This document shows positions 19,944-27,823 of a stretch of 27,907 nucleotides of DNA, one piece after another. This stretch comes from a virus: positions 1-27,907 of the IMG/VR virus record IMGVR_UViG_3300032289_001309, one strand, 5' to 3'. Below the pieces are notes generated by a model. The model was not told the origin of the DNA and searched no databases. It was given only the letters and a program-made list of their open reading frames with translations. The first letter of the stretch is position 1; every line of letters begins with the position of its first letter. The position numbers and the translations under genes are program-made.

Positions 19944-22770
19944 CCTGACACCGACCGCCGGGATGCGCGAGGAAGCGCAGCGCTACCGCGACTGGAAAGC
20001 CGAAGGCCGCCGCGGCGGGACAGCCGTGGCCGCCAGACGTGCGGGGCAGATCCTGAGCGGTGAGCCGCTGTCTGAGCAGACCGTGATCACCATGGCCGCA
20101 TGGTTCGCCCGGCATGAGGTGGACAAACAGGCCGAGGGCTTCCGGCCGGGAGAGGACGGCTACCCCAGCCCGGGCCGTGTGGCATGGGCGGCGTGGGGCG
20201 GCGACCCAGGGCAGCGGTGGGCGAGTGAGAGGGCCGATAGCATCAAGGCAGATCGCAGCATTGCCGGGATGGAAGATCAGGGGGCCCGCCCGTATCCGAA
20301 TGAGCATGCCGCGCGACTGGTGGACCCGGATGGGTTCGATAGGTTCCGCCGCCAGAACGACGCAGGGGGCGAGGGGGTGGACTTCATCTACGGCATCAAG
20401 GGCGACGATCCGGTGGTGCTGCAGGCGATCCGATTCGATGCTGATCGGTTCACCCCGGCCGAGGCCCGGCAATGGCTTGAGGACCACGATCACCAGGCGA
20501 TCCTGTTCGAGGAAGCGACGGGAGAGCGTGAGCTGACGCCAGACATGACGGTGGCGCAGGGGATGCTCTACGAGGCACTGGAGGAGATCACCGACGAGGT
20601 GGGCCAGTTCAGCCAGGCTGATGCTCACTACATGCCCGAGAGCCCGTTCGCGGGGCAGGGGATGGTGTGCAGCAACTGCGCGTTCTACCAAGGCCCGGCG
20701 GCCTGCGATCTGGTCGAGGGCGAGATCGCCCCCGGCGCACTGTGCAAGCACTGGATCATCCCGGCGAGCAAGCTGAGCGCTGAGTCTGCGGCACCCCGGC
20801 AGCTGGCGCATGGTGAGCTGCAGCGGTGCTTTGGGTCTGGCGTGGTCCGCCGTGAGCTTGACGTGGCGATGGCTCCGGAGGCGATTGAGGACGGGATCCG
20901 GTTCACGTTCAGCAGTGAGTCACCGGTGGAGCGGTGGTTCGGCAGTGAGGTGCTGAGTCATGCCCCTGGCGCGGCGGACCTGAGCCGGCTGAACAATCGA
21001 GCGGTCCACCTGTGGAACCACGACCGCGACGTGGTGCTGGGCGTCGTGACTGGCGCTGAGATCGGCGCCGATCGCCGTGGCGTGGTGACAACCCGCTGGA
21101 GTCCGAACACCAACGAGCGCGGGAGCGAGGAATGGAAGCGCCGGCAGGACGTCGAGAGCGGGATCACGAGCAAGGTGAGTTTTGCCTATGAGGTGCGCGA
21201 CGCGATGGACATGGGCGACGGCAAGATCCTGGTGACCAAATGGGCACCGCTGGAGGTCTCCACCGTGTCAATCCCTGCTGACGACTCGGTGGGGCATGAG
21301 CGGCAGCTGCGGGAAAGCCAGGCTGAGATTCAGAAGGCTGAGATTGAGGACATAGGAGCAGAGCTGACATCAAGCGAACGGCAGCGGCTGGAGCACCCGG
21401 CTGCCGCCCCGCCGGAACCTCAACAATCGACCCCCCCTATCATGAAGGAGCAACGATCGGCTGCGTCCGAAACGATGACCATCGAAACCACCGATGCCCG
21501 TTCGGCCGCTGAGGTCGAGCGTGAGCGCATCAAGAGCATCAACGCCATCTGCCGCCAGCACGGCATGCCTGAGGGCATGGCCGACGACCTGGTCGACGCT
21601 GGCGCTTCCGTTGACCAGGCCCGTGAGCAGGTGCTGGGCAAGATCGGCGCCCGCAGCCGCGAGCTGCAGCCCGGCGGCCTGCACGTCGAGGCTGACGCCC
21701 TGATCGGGATGGATCAGCGCGACCTGAAGCGCTACTCGATGATCAAGCTGCTGCGGCACATGGCCGAGCCGACCAATCAGTCCCTCCGCGATGCCGCCGG
21801 CTTTGAGCTGGAGTGCCACAACGCTGCCGAGGCCAAGGCCGACCGTGCCGCCAATGGCAAGTGGGTTCCGTTCGACGTGGTGGTCGCCAAGCGCGACCAG
21901 ACCGTCGGCAACTTCGGCAAGGGCGGCGCACTGGTCGGCACCGAGCTGCTGGCCGGATCGTTCATTGATCTGCTGATTAACCAGTCGGCGCTGCTCCAGT
22001 CCGGCATCACCACCCTGGCGGGCCTGACCGGCAACGTGGACATTCCCCGGAAGACCGCTGCATCGCAGCACTACTGGGTTGGCGAGGACGTTGACGTCAC
22101 CAACAGCGACGCCACCTTTGGCCTGATCTCCAGCACCCCCAAGACCATCGGGGTTCGAGTGCCGGTGTCCCGCCGGTCCCTGATCCAGACCACTCCGGAC
22201 ATTGACACTCTGGTGCGCCAGGACATGGCCGAGCGCATGGCGCTGGGCGTGGACTCCAGCGGCCTGTACGGCAGCGGCTCCAGTGCGCAGCCGCTGGGCC
22301 TGCGCAACGTGACCGGCATCGGTTCGGTGACCCTCGGCGGCGGCGCCTCTCAGGTGTACCCGGCCAATCTGGGCAGCGGCACGCACGACTCCGGCGACTG
22401 GAGCGACTACATCGACCTGCGGGCAGCCTGCACCGCGGCGAACGTGAATGTGGGCAGCGCCCGCTACATCATGAACGCCATCACCGAGGCCGGCGGCATG
22501 AAGACCCTGCGGGCTTCGGCTGCTGGGTCGGACTACATCGTCTCGGACGCTGGCACCATCGGCCGCCATCCGGTGCTGGTGTCCAACCAGGTGCAGACCA
22601 ATGACGTGTTCTACGGGGTGTTCTCGGATCTGGTCCTGGCCACTTGGAGCGGCCTGGACATCGTCGTGGACCCCTACACCCAGTCGGCCAAGGGTCAGGT
22701 GATCTACACCGTGATGCAAGATCTGGACTGGGTGTGCCGCCGGGCCGCCAGCTTCGCCCTGGGAAGCTGA
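19936..22770 (+). CDS. Prohead protease - scaffold - major capsid fusion
   Basis: A 944-residue polyprotein. Residues about 15-95 carry a domain common in phage head proteins (ARHEVDKQAEGFRPGEDGYPSPGR). Residues 125-235 include QAIRFDADRFTPAEARQWL, as in XkdF-like proteins. C245-x2-C248, C257 and C270 form a four-Cys, metal-binding-like segment. About 295-455 is the prohead protease with catalytic candidates H362 (WNHDRD) and S415 (SKVSFAY) and the block EVSTVSIPADDSVG. About 470-640 is a helical scaffold (delta-like) region, and about 655-944 an HK97-fold capsid (LVGTELLAGSFIDLL, GVRVPVSRRSLIQT, QPLGLRN). It must self-cleave to release the capsid subunit. ATG 19936 overlaps the portal gene by 8 nt. 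Confidence 0.88.
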   Translation: MPDLTPTAGMREEAQRYRDWKAEGRRGGTAVAARRAGQILSGEPLSEQTVITMAAWFARHEVDKQAEGFRPGEDGYPSPGRVAWAAWGGDPGQRWASERADSIKADRSIAGMEDQGARPYPNEHAARLVDPDGFDRFRRQNDAGGEGVDFIYGIKGDDPVVLQAIRFDADRFTPAEARQWLEDHDHQAILFEEATGERELTPDMTVAQGMLYEALEEITDEVGQFSQADAHYMPESPFAGQGMVCSNCAFYQGPAACDLVEGEIAPGALCKHWIIPASKLSAESAAPRQLAHGELQRCFGSGVVRRELDVAMAPEAIEDGIRFTFSSESPVERWFGSEVLSHAPGAADLSRLNNRAVHLWNHDRDVVLGVVTGAEIGADRRGVVTTRWSPNTNERGSEEWKRRQDVESGITSKVSFAYEVRDAMDMGDGKILVTKWAPLEVSTVSIPADDSVGHERQLRESQAEIQKAEIEDIGAELTSSERQRLEHPAAAPPEPQQSTPPIMKEQRSAASETMTIETTDARSAAEVERERIKSINAICRQHGMPEGMADDLVDAGASVDQAREQVLGKIGARSRELQPGGLHVEADALIGMDQRDLKRYSMIKLLRHMAEPTNQSLRDAAGFELECHNAAEAKADRAANGKWVPFDVVVAKRDQTVGNFGKGGALVGTELLAGSFIDLLINQSALLQSGITTLAGLTGNVDIPRKTAASQHYWVGEDVDVTNSDATFGLISSTPKTIGVRVPVSRRSLIQTTPDIDTLVRQDMAERMALGVDSSGLYGSGSSAQPLGLRNVTGIGSVTLGGGASQVYPANLGSGTHDSGDWSDYIDLRAACTAANVNVGSARYIMNAITEAGGMKTLRASAAGSDYIVSDAGTIGRHPVLVSNQVQTNDVFYGVFSDLVLATWSGLDIVVDPYTQSAKGQVIYTVMQDLDWVCRRAASFALGS

Positions 22771-22976
22771 TGGCCTGGATCATCCTCCAGACCGCCTGCT
22801 GCATTGCAGGCGAACAGTGCCAGCCGGGACCTGATCCAATTCAGGTCTCCTCTGCCGATGCCAAGCTGCTGATCTCCCAGCAGCTTGCCCTGCCGGCGGA
22901 GGCGCCGGCCCCGGCCCCGGTCGAGGCGCCGGTGTGCAAGCCACGCAACCTGAAACCCCCCGTCGCTGACAAATGA
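22770..22976 (+). CDS. Small head-associated protein (68 aa)
   Basis: A 68-residue protein starting MAWIILQTACCIAGEQC and ending in an Ala/Pro-rich tract (PAEAPAPAPVEAP) with KPPVADK. The first half looks like the short beta-type proteins (a few strands, then SSADAKLLISQQLA) found between capsid and joining genes in Mu-like and lambda-like phages. The N-terminal hydrophobic stretch is short, with three Cys, and not a clear signal peptide. It starts at TGATG and ends in ATGA, so it is co-translated with capsid and decoration genes. Function not known. Confidence 0.6.
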   Translation: MAWIILQTACCIAGEQCQPGPDPIQVSSADAKLLISQQLALPAEAPAPAPVEAPVCKPRNLKPPVADK

Positions 22977-23383
22977 CCATCCACAACCTCGGCGGCAAAA
23001 CGACCGCCTTCCAGCTTCACGCCTGCGCCGTCGTGGCACTGGCGAGCACCACCGGCGCCGGCCAGGTTGGCGGCTCGGCCGCCACCGTGGACCTGCTGCC
23101 CTACGAGGGTGACGTGACGTTCTCCCTGGACCATGCCGCTGCCGGCTCTGGCGTCACTCTGACCGCCAAGATCCAGCACAGCGACACCACGACCGCCGGC
23201 GATTTCGTCGACGTGACCGGGGGCGCGTTCACTGCGGCTGCCGCCAACACCGCCGGCTTCGCCACGCTGACGCTGAGCAGCGACATCCTGCGCCGTTACG
23301 TGCGGGTGCTGTTCACCACCTCCGGCGGCACCAGCTCCGGTGCCGTGAGTGTGATGGGTCGGGGTTCGGCGAAGTACCTCTGA
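22973..23383 (+). CDS. Capsid decoration-like protein
   Basis: A 136-residue Ala/Thr-rich beta protein. The pattern KIQHSDTTTAGDFVDVTGGAF, then LTLSSDILRRYVRVLFTTSGG and VSVMGRGSAKYL is one I know from phage head proteins encoded just after the capsid gene, probably decorating the shell. There is no signal peptide; the hydrophobic CAVVALAST at the start is internal to a strand. The start overlaps the preceding stop by ATGA. Other structural roles, such as tail tube or head fibre base, cannot be excluded. Confidence 0.6.
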   Translation: MTIHNLGGKTTAFQLHACAVVALASTTGAGQVGGSAATVDLLPYEGDVTFSLDHAAAGSGVTLTAKIQHSDTTTAGDFVDVTGGAFTAAAANTAGFATLTLSSDILRRYVRVLFTTSGGTSSGAVSVMGRGSAKYL

Positions 23384-23386
23384 TCG

Positions 23387-23800
23387 ATGATTGACGCAGA
23401 CCTGGATCTGCTGTTCAGTTTCGGCGCCAGCAGCGTGACTGCGGGCGCCGTTTCTGGTCTGGGGCTGCTGATGATGCCCGGCGAGATCATCGCCGATGGG
23501 ATGGTGCTGACGACGGACTATGAGCTGACGGTGAAGACCAGCGAGTTCGGCAACCTGCAGTACGGGACCGGAATCGTGGTTGACGCCGTGCCCTACACCG
23601 TGCGGAGCGTGATGCCGATCGATGACGGCCGACTGAGCATCGTGCGGATGCAGGCGACGGCGATCGAGAGCCCGGCGCCCTTGGGCCCGGCGGTGCTCGA
23701 GGGCGACAGCGTGGACACCGACAGCGAGGTGGTGCTGGACGGCGGCACCCCGAGCACGGTCTACATCTACGACAACGTCATTGACGGAGGGGCGCCATGA
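23387..23800 (+). CDS. Head-tail joining protein (gpFII-like)
   Basis: A 137-residue protein. The core LTVKTSEFGNLQYGTGIVVDAVPYTVRSVMPIDDGRLSIVRMQ fits the small beta-barrel of gpFII-like head completion proteins, where a x-YxVR-x-x-x-PIDDG block is typical. The N-terminus (DLDLLFSFGASSVTAG) also fits. The C-terminal extension after about residue 95 (GPAVLEGDSVDTDSEVVLDGG) is acidic and not part of the usual domain. It could be an attachment for the fibre proteins encoded next. It starts 3 nt after the preceding stop and overlaps the next gene by ATGA. Confidence 0.65.
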   Translation: MIDADLDLLFSFGASSVTAGAVSGLGLLMMPGEIIADGMVLTTDYELTVKTSEFGNLQYGTGIVVDAVPYTVRSVMPIDDGRLSIVRMQATAIESPAPLGPAVLEGDSVDTDSEVVLDGGTPSTVYIYDNVIDGGAP

Positions 23801-24414
23801 GCGAACGGATCACCAGGTTGCGGATGCGCGGCGGGACAGCGGCCGAGTGGACGGCGGCCAACCCGGTACTGCTCTCCCGTGAGTTCGGCATCGAGACCGA
23901 CACTCGGCGCCTGAAGATGGGCGACGGCACGACCGCCTGGGCCAGCCTGCCGTACTTTCTGGCCGGTGCTGACGTGCGGGGGCAGGTGAGCCGGCTGACC
24001 AGCTACCAGATTCCCTCCGCGGCCCAGGGCGTCTACCGGGCGATCGGCGCCACCGGCACGCTGGACACGACCACAGTGAGCGGCCTGGCGCTGGGCACGA
24101 CGGACACGATGGGCCTGCGCAACAGCAGCGGCACCACCGTGCTGCTGCGAGTGTCGGGATCGGCGGAGGCGACGGCCGGGAACGGCAACACCCTGGCCCT
24201 GAAGCTGGCCGTGAATGGCGTCGTGATCGATGCGACCGAGGTCCATGAGATCCACAGCACCGGCGACGGCCGCCAGGATGCGAAGCTGACGACGACGTGG
24301 ATGGTGTCGCTGCCGGCAAACGGCGAGGTGTCGATGCACCTGGCGAATCTGAGCGCATCGGCCAACATCACCGTGATCAGGGCCCGGCTGGTGGCGAGCC
24401 AGGTGCATCTGTGA
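23797..24414 (+). CDS. Fibre/spike protein with tropism-determinant-like N-terminus
   Basis: A 205-residue protein. The N-terminal 50 residues (RMRGGTAAEWTAANPVLLSREFGIETDTRRLKMGDG) are a domain found at the start of many phage fibre proteins, where RGT-A-WTAANPVL and IGDGTT-W-SLPY repeat. It probably fastens the fibre to the virion. The rest (from about 60) is a beta-rich Ser/Thr/Gly domain (GTTDTMGLRNSSGTTVLLRVSG, VNGVVIDATEVHEIHS) resembling trimeric fibre heads. It is the first gene of the cassette that lies between the head-joining gene and the tail terminator gene. Confidence 0.7.
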   Translation: MSERITRLRMRGGTAAEWTAANPVLLSREFGIETDTRRLKMGDGTTAWASLPYFLAGADVRGQVSRLTSYQIPSAAQGVYRAIGATGTLDTTTVSGLALGTTDTMGLRNSSGTTVLLRVSGSAEATAGNGNTLALKLAVNGVVIDATEVHEIHSTGDGRQDAKLTTTWMVSLPANGEVSMHLANLSASANITVIRARLVASQVHL

Positions 24415-24435
24415 GGGCCGCTAGCATGAGGGCAC

Positions 24436-24441
24436 AGGAGG
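24436..24441 (+). promoter_or_regulatory. Shine-Dalgarno site AGGAGG
   Basis: A full AGGAGG seven bases before ATG 24449. Strong ribosome sites are rare in this window. An eight-codon ORF (24426-24452, MRAQEARS) contains it and ends in ATGA on the same start. Confidence 0.7.
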
Positions 24442-24448
24442 CGCGATC

Positions 24449-24784
24449 ATGACCCTCGGCGCAACATCAGGGTTTCTGACCCGCGACCTGGGCACCCTGA
24501 CCAGCGCCGGTGTCGGCACAGCCCGCGAGAGCACGGGCGTTGACCTGACGTTCCAGGTGGTCGTGTCAAGCATCGGCACGAATGTGGTCGTGGCGTTTGA
24601 GGGCAGCCTGGACGGCACGAGCTACGGCCGCCTGAGCGATGGCGTGGTGGACAGCTACACGATCACCGCGAACGGCACCTACCTGTATCAGATGCGCGGC
24701 CCGGTGCGATTCGTGCGGCTGCGGCTGGTGAGCGTCACCGGCGGCACGCCGAGCGTGACGGGCACCGTCGGGACTGGTCGATGA
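24449..24784 (+). CDS. Beta-rich fibre-cassette protein
   Basis: A 111-residue Ser/Thr/Gly-rich beta protein (GVDLTFQVVVSSIGTNVVVAFEGSLDG, then YTITANGTYLYQMRGPVRFVRLRLVSVTGG). It has the look of a small beta-sandwich as used in fibre or head-decoration parts; it also resembles the ending of the 22973 protein (YVRVLFTTSGG), so a common fold is possible. It is preceded by an AGGAGG site and followed by an ATGA overlap. No named family. Confidence 0.6.
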   Translation: MTLGATSGFLTRDLGTLTSAGVGTARESTGVDLTFQVVVSSIGTNVVVAFEGSLDGTSYGRLSDGVVDSYTITANGTYLYQMRGPVRFVRLRLVSVTGGTPSVTGTVGTGR

Positions 24785-25368
24785 TTCCGGACGACTATCC
24801 GATCACGGTGGCCCAGGGCGGCACCTACCAGCTGGACGTGCAGCTGCTGGACAACGTGCGGCCGGTGACGCTGACGGCCGGCAGCGACCTGATCGGTCTG
24901 CGGTGCCATGGATTCGTGGCAGGCGATCTGGTGGGCTTCCGATCGGACGCCGGGACGTTCCCCTGCGGCATGGCCGGGGTGGCGGGCTACTACGTGATCA
25001 GCGGCGGCCTGACCAGCGATGCGTTCAAGGTGAGCGCGACGGTGGGCGGCGCGAGCATCGGGATCAGCCCGATCGCTGAAGATCTGACCGGCATCGGCTA
25101 CGAGGTCGGCAAGGCCGTGAGCCTGGTCGGCGCGACGTTGGATGCTGACGTGAAATCAACGATCGACGGTTCACTGGTCGCATCGTTCACCGTGACGCCT
25201 TTGACCGCCGCGGCCGGCACGTTGCGGATGAGGCTGGCCCCGGCGGCGACCCTGGCGATGCCCGCCGGCGACCAGTACGCCTACGACCTGAACTACCAGG
25301 TGGGCGGCGACAGCTACTACCCGATGGCTGGCCAGCTGACGGTGCTCGGCACCAGGAGCCGCCCATGA
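24781..25368 (+). CDS. Fibre-cassette protein with inserted HGF-type domain
   Basis: A 195-residue protein. It begins with an Ig-like strand pattern (DYPITVAQGGTYQLDVQLLDNVRPVTL). An inserted module at about 42-92 (HGFVAGDLVGFRSDAGTFP to YYVISGGLTSDAFKVSATVGG) matches a small domain I know from many phage structural proteins (GF-x-GD and YYVI-x-x-x-x-x-x-FKLA). The remainder resumes the first domain (DADVKSTIDGSLVASFTVTPL to YDLNYQV). The start overlaps the preceding stop and the end overlaps the next start (ATGA), so the cassette is co-translated. A virion surface role is likely; receptor binding is not shown. Confidence 0.6.
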   Translation: MIPDDYPITVAQGGTYQLDVQLLDNVRPVTLTAGSDLIGLRCHGFVAGDLVGFRSDAGTFPCGMAGVAGYYVISGGLTSDAFKVSATVGGASIGISPIAEDLTGIGYEVGKAVSLVGATLDADVKSTIDGSLVASFTVTPLTAAAGTLRMRLAPAATLAMPAGDQYAYDLNYQVGGDSYYPMAGQLTVLGTRSRP

Positions 25369-25745
25369 GCGCAAGCGTGATGGAGCAGGGCCGCGCCGGT
25401 GTGTCGGTGTCAGTGCCGGGGCAGCGAGGCCCTGCCGGGATCATCCGTCGCCGGACGGTGGCCAGCACGAGCTACACCCTGACCATCGAGAATTGGAGCG
25501 AACTGCTGGTGTTCACCAGCAGCAGCACCGTGACCGTGACCTACCCGGCTGGGCTGGGGGCCGAGTTCGAGTGCCTGATGCTGCAGTACGGCACCGGCCG
25601 AGTCGTGGTCAGCGCTGGAGCTGGCGCCACACGACGGGCGGCGACGAGCGCGACGGGCACGGCCTACCAGTATGCGACCGCGAGCGTGATCGCCCTGCCG
25701 GCCACTGATGAGTTCCTGCTGACTGGAGAGGTGAGCGCAACATGA
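25365..25745 (+). CDS. Small fibre-cassette protein
   Basis: A 126-residue protein. It starts MSASVMEQGRAGVSVSVPGQRGPAG, with a short collagen-like GxxGxxG flavour that could trimerise, followed by a beta region (TLTIENWSELLVFTSSSTVTVTYPAG, FECLMLQYGTGRVVVSAG) similar to the end domains of phage fibres. No family named. It overlaps the genes on both sides by ATGA, consistent with stoichiometric production with the other fibre proteins. Confidence 0.6.
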   Translation: MSASVMEQGRAGVSVSVPGQRGPAGIIRRRTVASTSYTLTIENWSELLVFTSSSTVTVTYPAGLGAEFECLMLQYGTGRVVVSAGAGATRRAATSATGTAYQYATASVIALPATDEFLLTGEVSAT

Positions 25746-26911
25746 CCCACCTGGTGCCGGTGTTGAGGCCCGTCCTGGGCAGCCCGTTCCGGCGGGCATC
25801 GCTGTATCGAGCAGCCGGCGAGATCCCGAGCTGGCACATCGCCCCGGTGCGAACCGGCACGGTGACGGATTTGATCTCGGGGTCGAACATCATCACGTTC
25901 ACCAACAGCAGCCCGGCCTGGGGGTTCAACAGCTCGGGCGTGCTGGTGCAGCCCTCGGCCAATGTGCCATTCATCGAGTATGACCCGGCGACGGGGGCGG
26001 CGTTGGGGTGGCGGGTGTGGGATGTGGTGACGAACCTAGCGCTGCACTCCAGGGATCTGACGCAGACGGCATGGGTGAAGTCTGGGATCACGCCAACACG
26101 AGATCAGGTCGGTGCTGACGGCACCGCCAACATGGCGACGAGGCTGACCGCAACGTCGAGCGATGGCACAGCGCTGCAGACGATCACGAGTGCATCAGCT
26201 ACTCGCGCCTCTGGATTCCTGATCAAGCGCATTACCGGGACTGGCGTGATTCAGATCACGCAGGATGGCGGCGCGACATGGAACACTGTCTCGATCACAA
26301 ATCAATGGCTGCGGTATCCGATCGCGGCGGCAACCGTGACGAATCCACAAATCGGGTTCCGGATTCGCAGCAGCGGCGATGAGATCGCAGTCGACTTCGC
26401 TCAACTGCAGTCGTCTTCAACTCTTGGCCCGCCCGTTGAAACTGGTGCCCTCACCGCCAGCAGCACGGCGGACGTGGCGAGCATCACGGGCGCGGCGTTT
26501 GCGGGGATCTGGAATCAGGCGGCGGGGACGGTCTATGCCGAAGCCACTACGTCGTCAACAACTGGCGTTCCCGTGCTTGCCCCACGCGCCACCGCGTCAT
26601 CCGGAGACAGAATACAACTTGTATTCGGCTCAAGTGGTCAATCTGCAGTCTTAGTATCTAGCGTCATTCAGGCGATTTTTTCGACACCAGCGGCTTCCAA
26701 AAGAGCACTGGCATTTGCGGCCAATGACTTCGCTCTTGCCTATGGCTCAACGATCGAAACAGATACGTCTGGCGCAGTGCCAACAGTCGATTATGCGACG
26801 ATCGGCAGGTTCGACTTCGGTGGTAACCAAACTCTCAACGGCTACATCCGCGACATGGCAATCTTCAAGTCCCGCCGCCCAAACGCCAACCTCCAAGCGA
26901 TAATGCAATGA
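25742..26911 (+). CDS. Large head/tail spike protein with LamG-like C-terminus
   Basis: A 389-residue protein, the largest of the fibre cassette. The central block (TNLALHSRDLTQTAWVKSGITPTRDQ, then ATRLTATSSDGTALQTIT) matches the phage spike domain usually written NL-x-x-S-x-DF-x-x-AW-x-K. The last third (TVYAEATTSST, GRFDFGGNQTLNGYIRDMAIF) looks like a concanavalin/LamG-type beta sandwich, often carbohydrate-binding. Bases from about 26577 to 26905 are distinctly AT-richer than the rest, with rarer codons (ata, tta, tct), so the tip may have been exchanged horizontally. This is the best candidate for host recognition in the window. Confidence 0.7.
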   Translation: MTHLVPVLRPVLGSPFRRASLYRAAGEIPSWHIAPVRTGTVTDLISGSNIITFTNSSPAWGFNSSGVLVQPSANVPFIEYDPATGAALGWRVWDVVTNLALHSRDLTQTAWVKSGITPTRDQVGADGTANMATRLTATSSDGTALQTITSASATRASGFLIKRITGTGVIQITQDGGATWNTVSITNQWLRYPIAAATVTNPQIGFRIRSSGDEIAVDFAQLQSSSTLGPPVETGALTASSTADVASITGAAFAGIWNQAAGTVYAEATTSSTTGVPVLAPRATASSGDRIQLVFGSSGQSAVLVSSVIQAIFSTPAASKRALAFAANDFALAYGSTIETDTSGAVPTVDYATIGRFDFGGNQTLNGYIRDMAIFKSRRPNANLQAIMQ

Positions 26912-27243
26912 ACCACTACACCCTCCGCTTCCCCGACGAGCCCAAGGCCGAGGCCACCGCCGACCGGATGGGCTATCTCGATGACGATGGCGAGATCAAG
27001 AGCCTCGGCCACAAAGGTGCCCTCGACATCATCGGCACCGCCACAGTCCCCGGCACCTACGACGAGCAAGGCAACGAGATCACCCCGCCCATCGTGCTGC
27101 CCGGCTTCTACGTCAACCTCGCCATCCCCGGCCCGCTGTCCCGCGCTCTGGCTCCATTCCGCACCGCCTATGGCTCAGGCGGGCGGATCTTCGCCGGCAC
27201 CGAGCCCGACCCAACAGCCTGGCCCCCAACCCCGACCCCATGA
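26908..27243 (+). CDS. Conserved small phage protein after the spike
   Basis: A 111-residue protein. NHYTLRFPDEPKAEA at the start and DIIGTATVPGTYDEQGNEITPPIVLPGFYVNL in the middle follow a pattern I recall from phage genes located just after fibre genes, where the (G/D)WHVN or FYVN motif ends the domain. The role is unknown; it could be a spike chaperone or structural accessory. The Pro/Thr tail (PTAWPPTPTP) is low-complexity. The start overlaps the preceding stop by ATGA and the end overlaps the next gene likewise. Confidence 0.65.
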   Translation: MNHYTLRFPDEPKAEATADRMGYLDDDGEIKSLGHKGALDIIGTATVPGTYDEQGNEITPPIVLPGFYVNLAIPGPLSRALAPFRTAYGSGGRIFAGTEPDPTAWPPTPTP

Positions 27244-27665
27244 CCACCCGCCGCGAACAGATCCTGTCCACCTGGGCCGCAGCCCTCGCGGGGATGCCGC
27301 AGGTGTCGGGCCGAATCTGGCGCAGCCGGGTGGAGCCGCTGCAGCGCCACGAGTCGCCCGGCATCGCCCTGGAGTGGATTGACGACAGCCCGGACGTGCG
27401 GACCAGCCTGCCGTTCCTTGACTGGACCCTGCAGGCCAGGGCGGTGGTGATCGTGCGCGATGCCCAGCCGGACGTGATCGCGGATCCGATCGTGGCCGAG
27501 ATCCACCGGCGCACGATGGCCAGCACGACCTTGCGCGATCTGGCGATTGACGTCATGCCTGGCCGGACCACCTGCGAGCTGCTGCAGGCCGATTCGCCAG
27601 CTGGCCTGATCACCGTCCCATTCGTGTTCAACTACCGTACGAGTGAAGCCGACCTGGAGGCCTGA
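27240..27665 (+). CDS. Tail terminator (gpU-like)
   Basis: A 141-residue protein resembling lambda gpU, which caps the tail tube and sets its joining to the head. Features: an opening helix (TRREQILSTWAAAL), RIWRSRVEPLQRHESPGIALEW, then LDWTLQARAVVIVRDAQPDVIADPIVAEIHRR, and the end FVFNYRTSEADLEA with the typical YRT-x-x-x-DL. Length is close to gpU (131 residues in lambda). It lies immediately before the tail tube gene, as expected. The start overlaps the preceding stop (ATGA). Confidence 0.7.
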   Translation: MTTRREQILSTWAAALAGMPQVSGRIWRSRVEPLQRHESPGIALEWIDDSPDVRTSLPFLDWTLQARAVVIVRDAQPDVIADPIVAEIHRRTMASTTLRDLAIDVMPGRTTCELLQADSPAGLITVPFVFNYRTSEADLEA

Positions 27666-27670
27666 GTAGC

Positions 27671-27823
27671 ATGGAGGACGACACCCGCGGCATCGGCGGG
27701 ATCTGGGAGATGGATCCGGCCACCGGCCTGAGGCATCGCCCCGCAGCCGAGCCAGCCCCTGCCGACCCCGAACCCGAGCATGGCCTACAAGACGAAGCTG
27801 CGGACGATCCTGGCCAAGACTGA
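27671..27823 (+). CDS. Small acidic tail-region protein (50 aa)
   Basis: A 50-residue acidic, Pro-rich peptide with IGGIWEMDPATGLRHRP followed by Ala/Pro/Glu repeats (AEPAPADPEPE). I recognise the G(I/L)WEMDP-x-TG motif from short proteins encoded before tail tube genes in many phages; function unknown. It starts 5 nt after the gpU-like stop and overlaps the tail tube gene by 44 nt in a different frame, an unusually long overlap for this operon. Confidence 0.6.
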   Translation: MEDDTRGIGGIWEMDPATGLRHRPAAEPAPADPEPEHGLQDEAADDPGQD

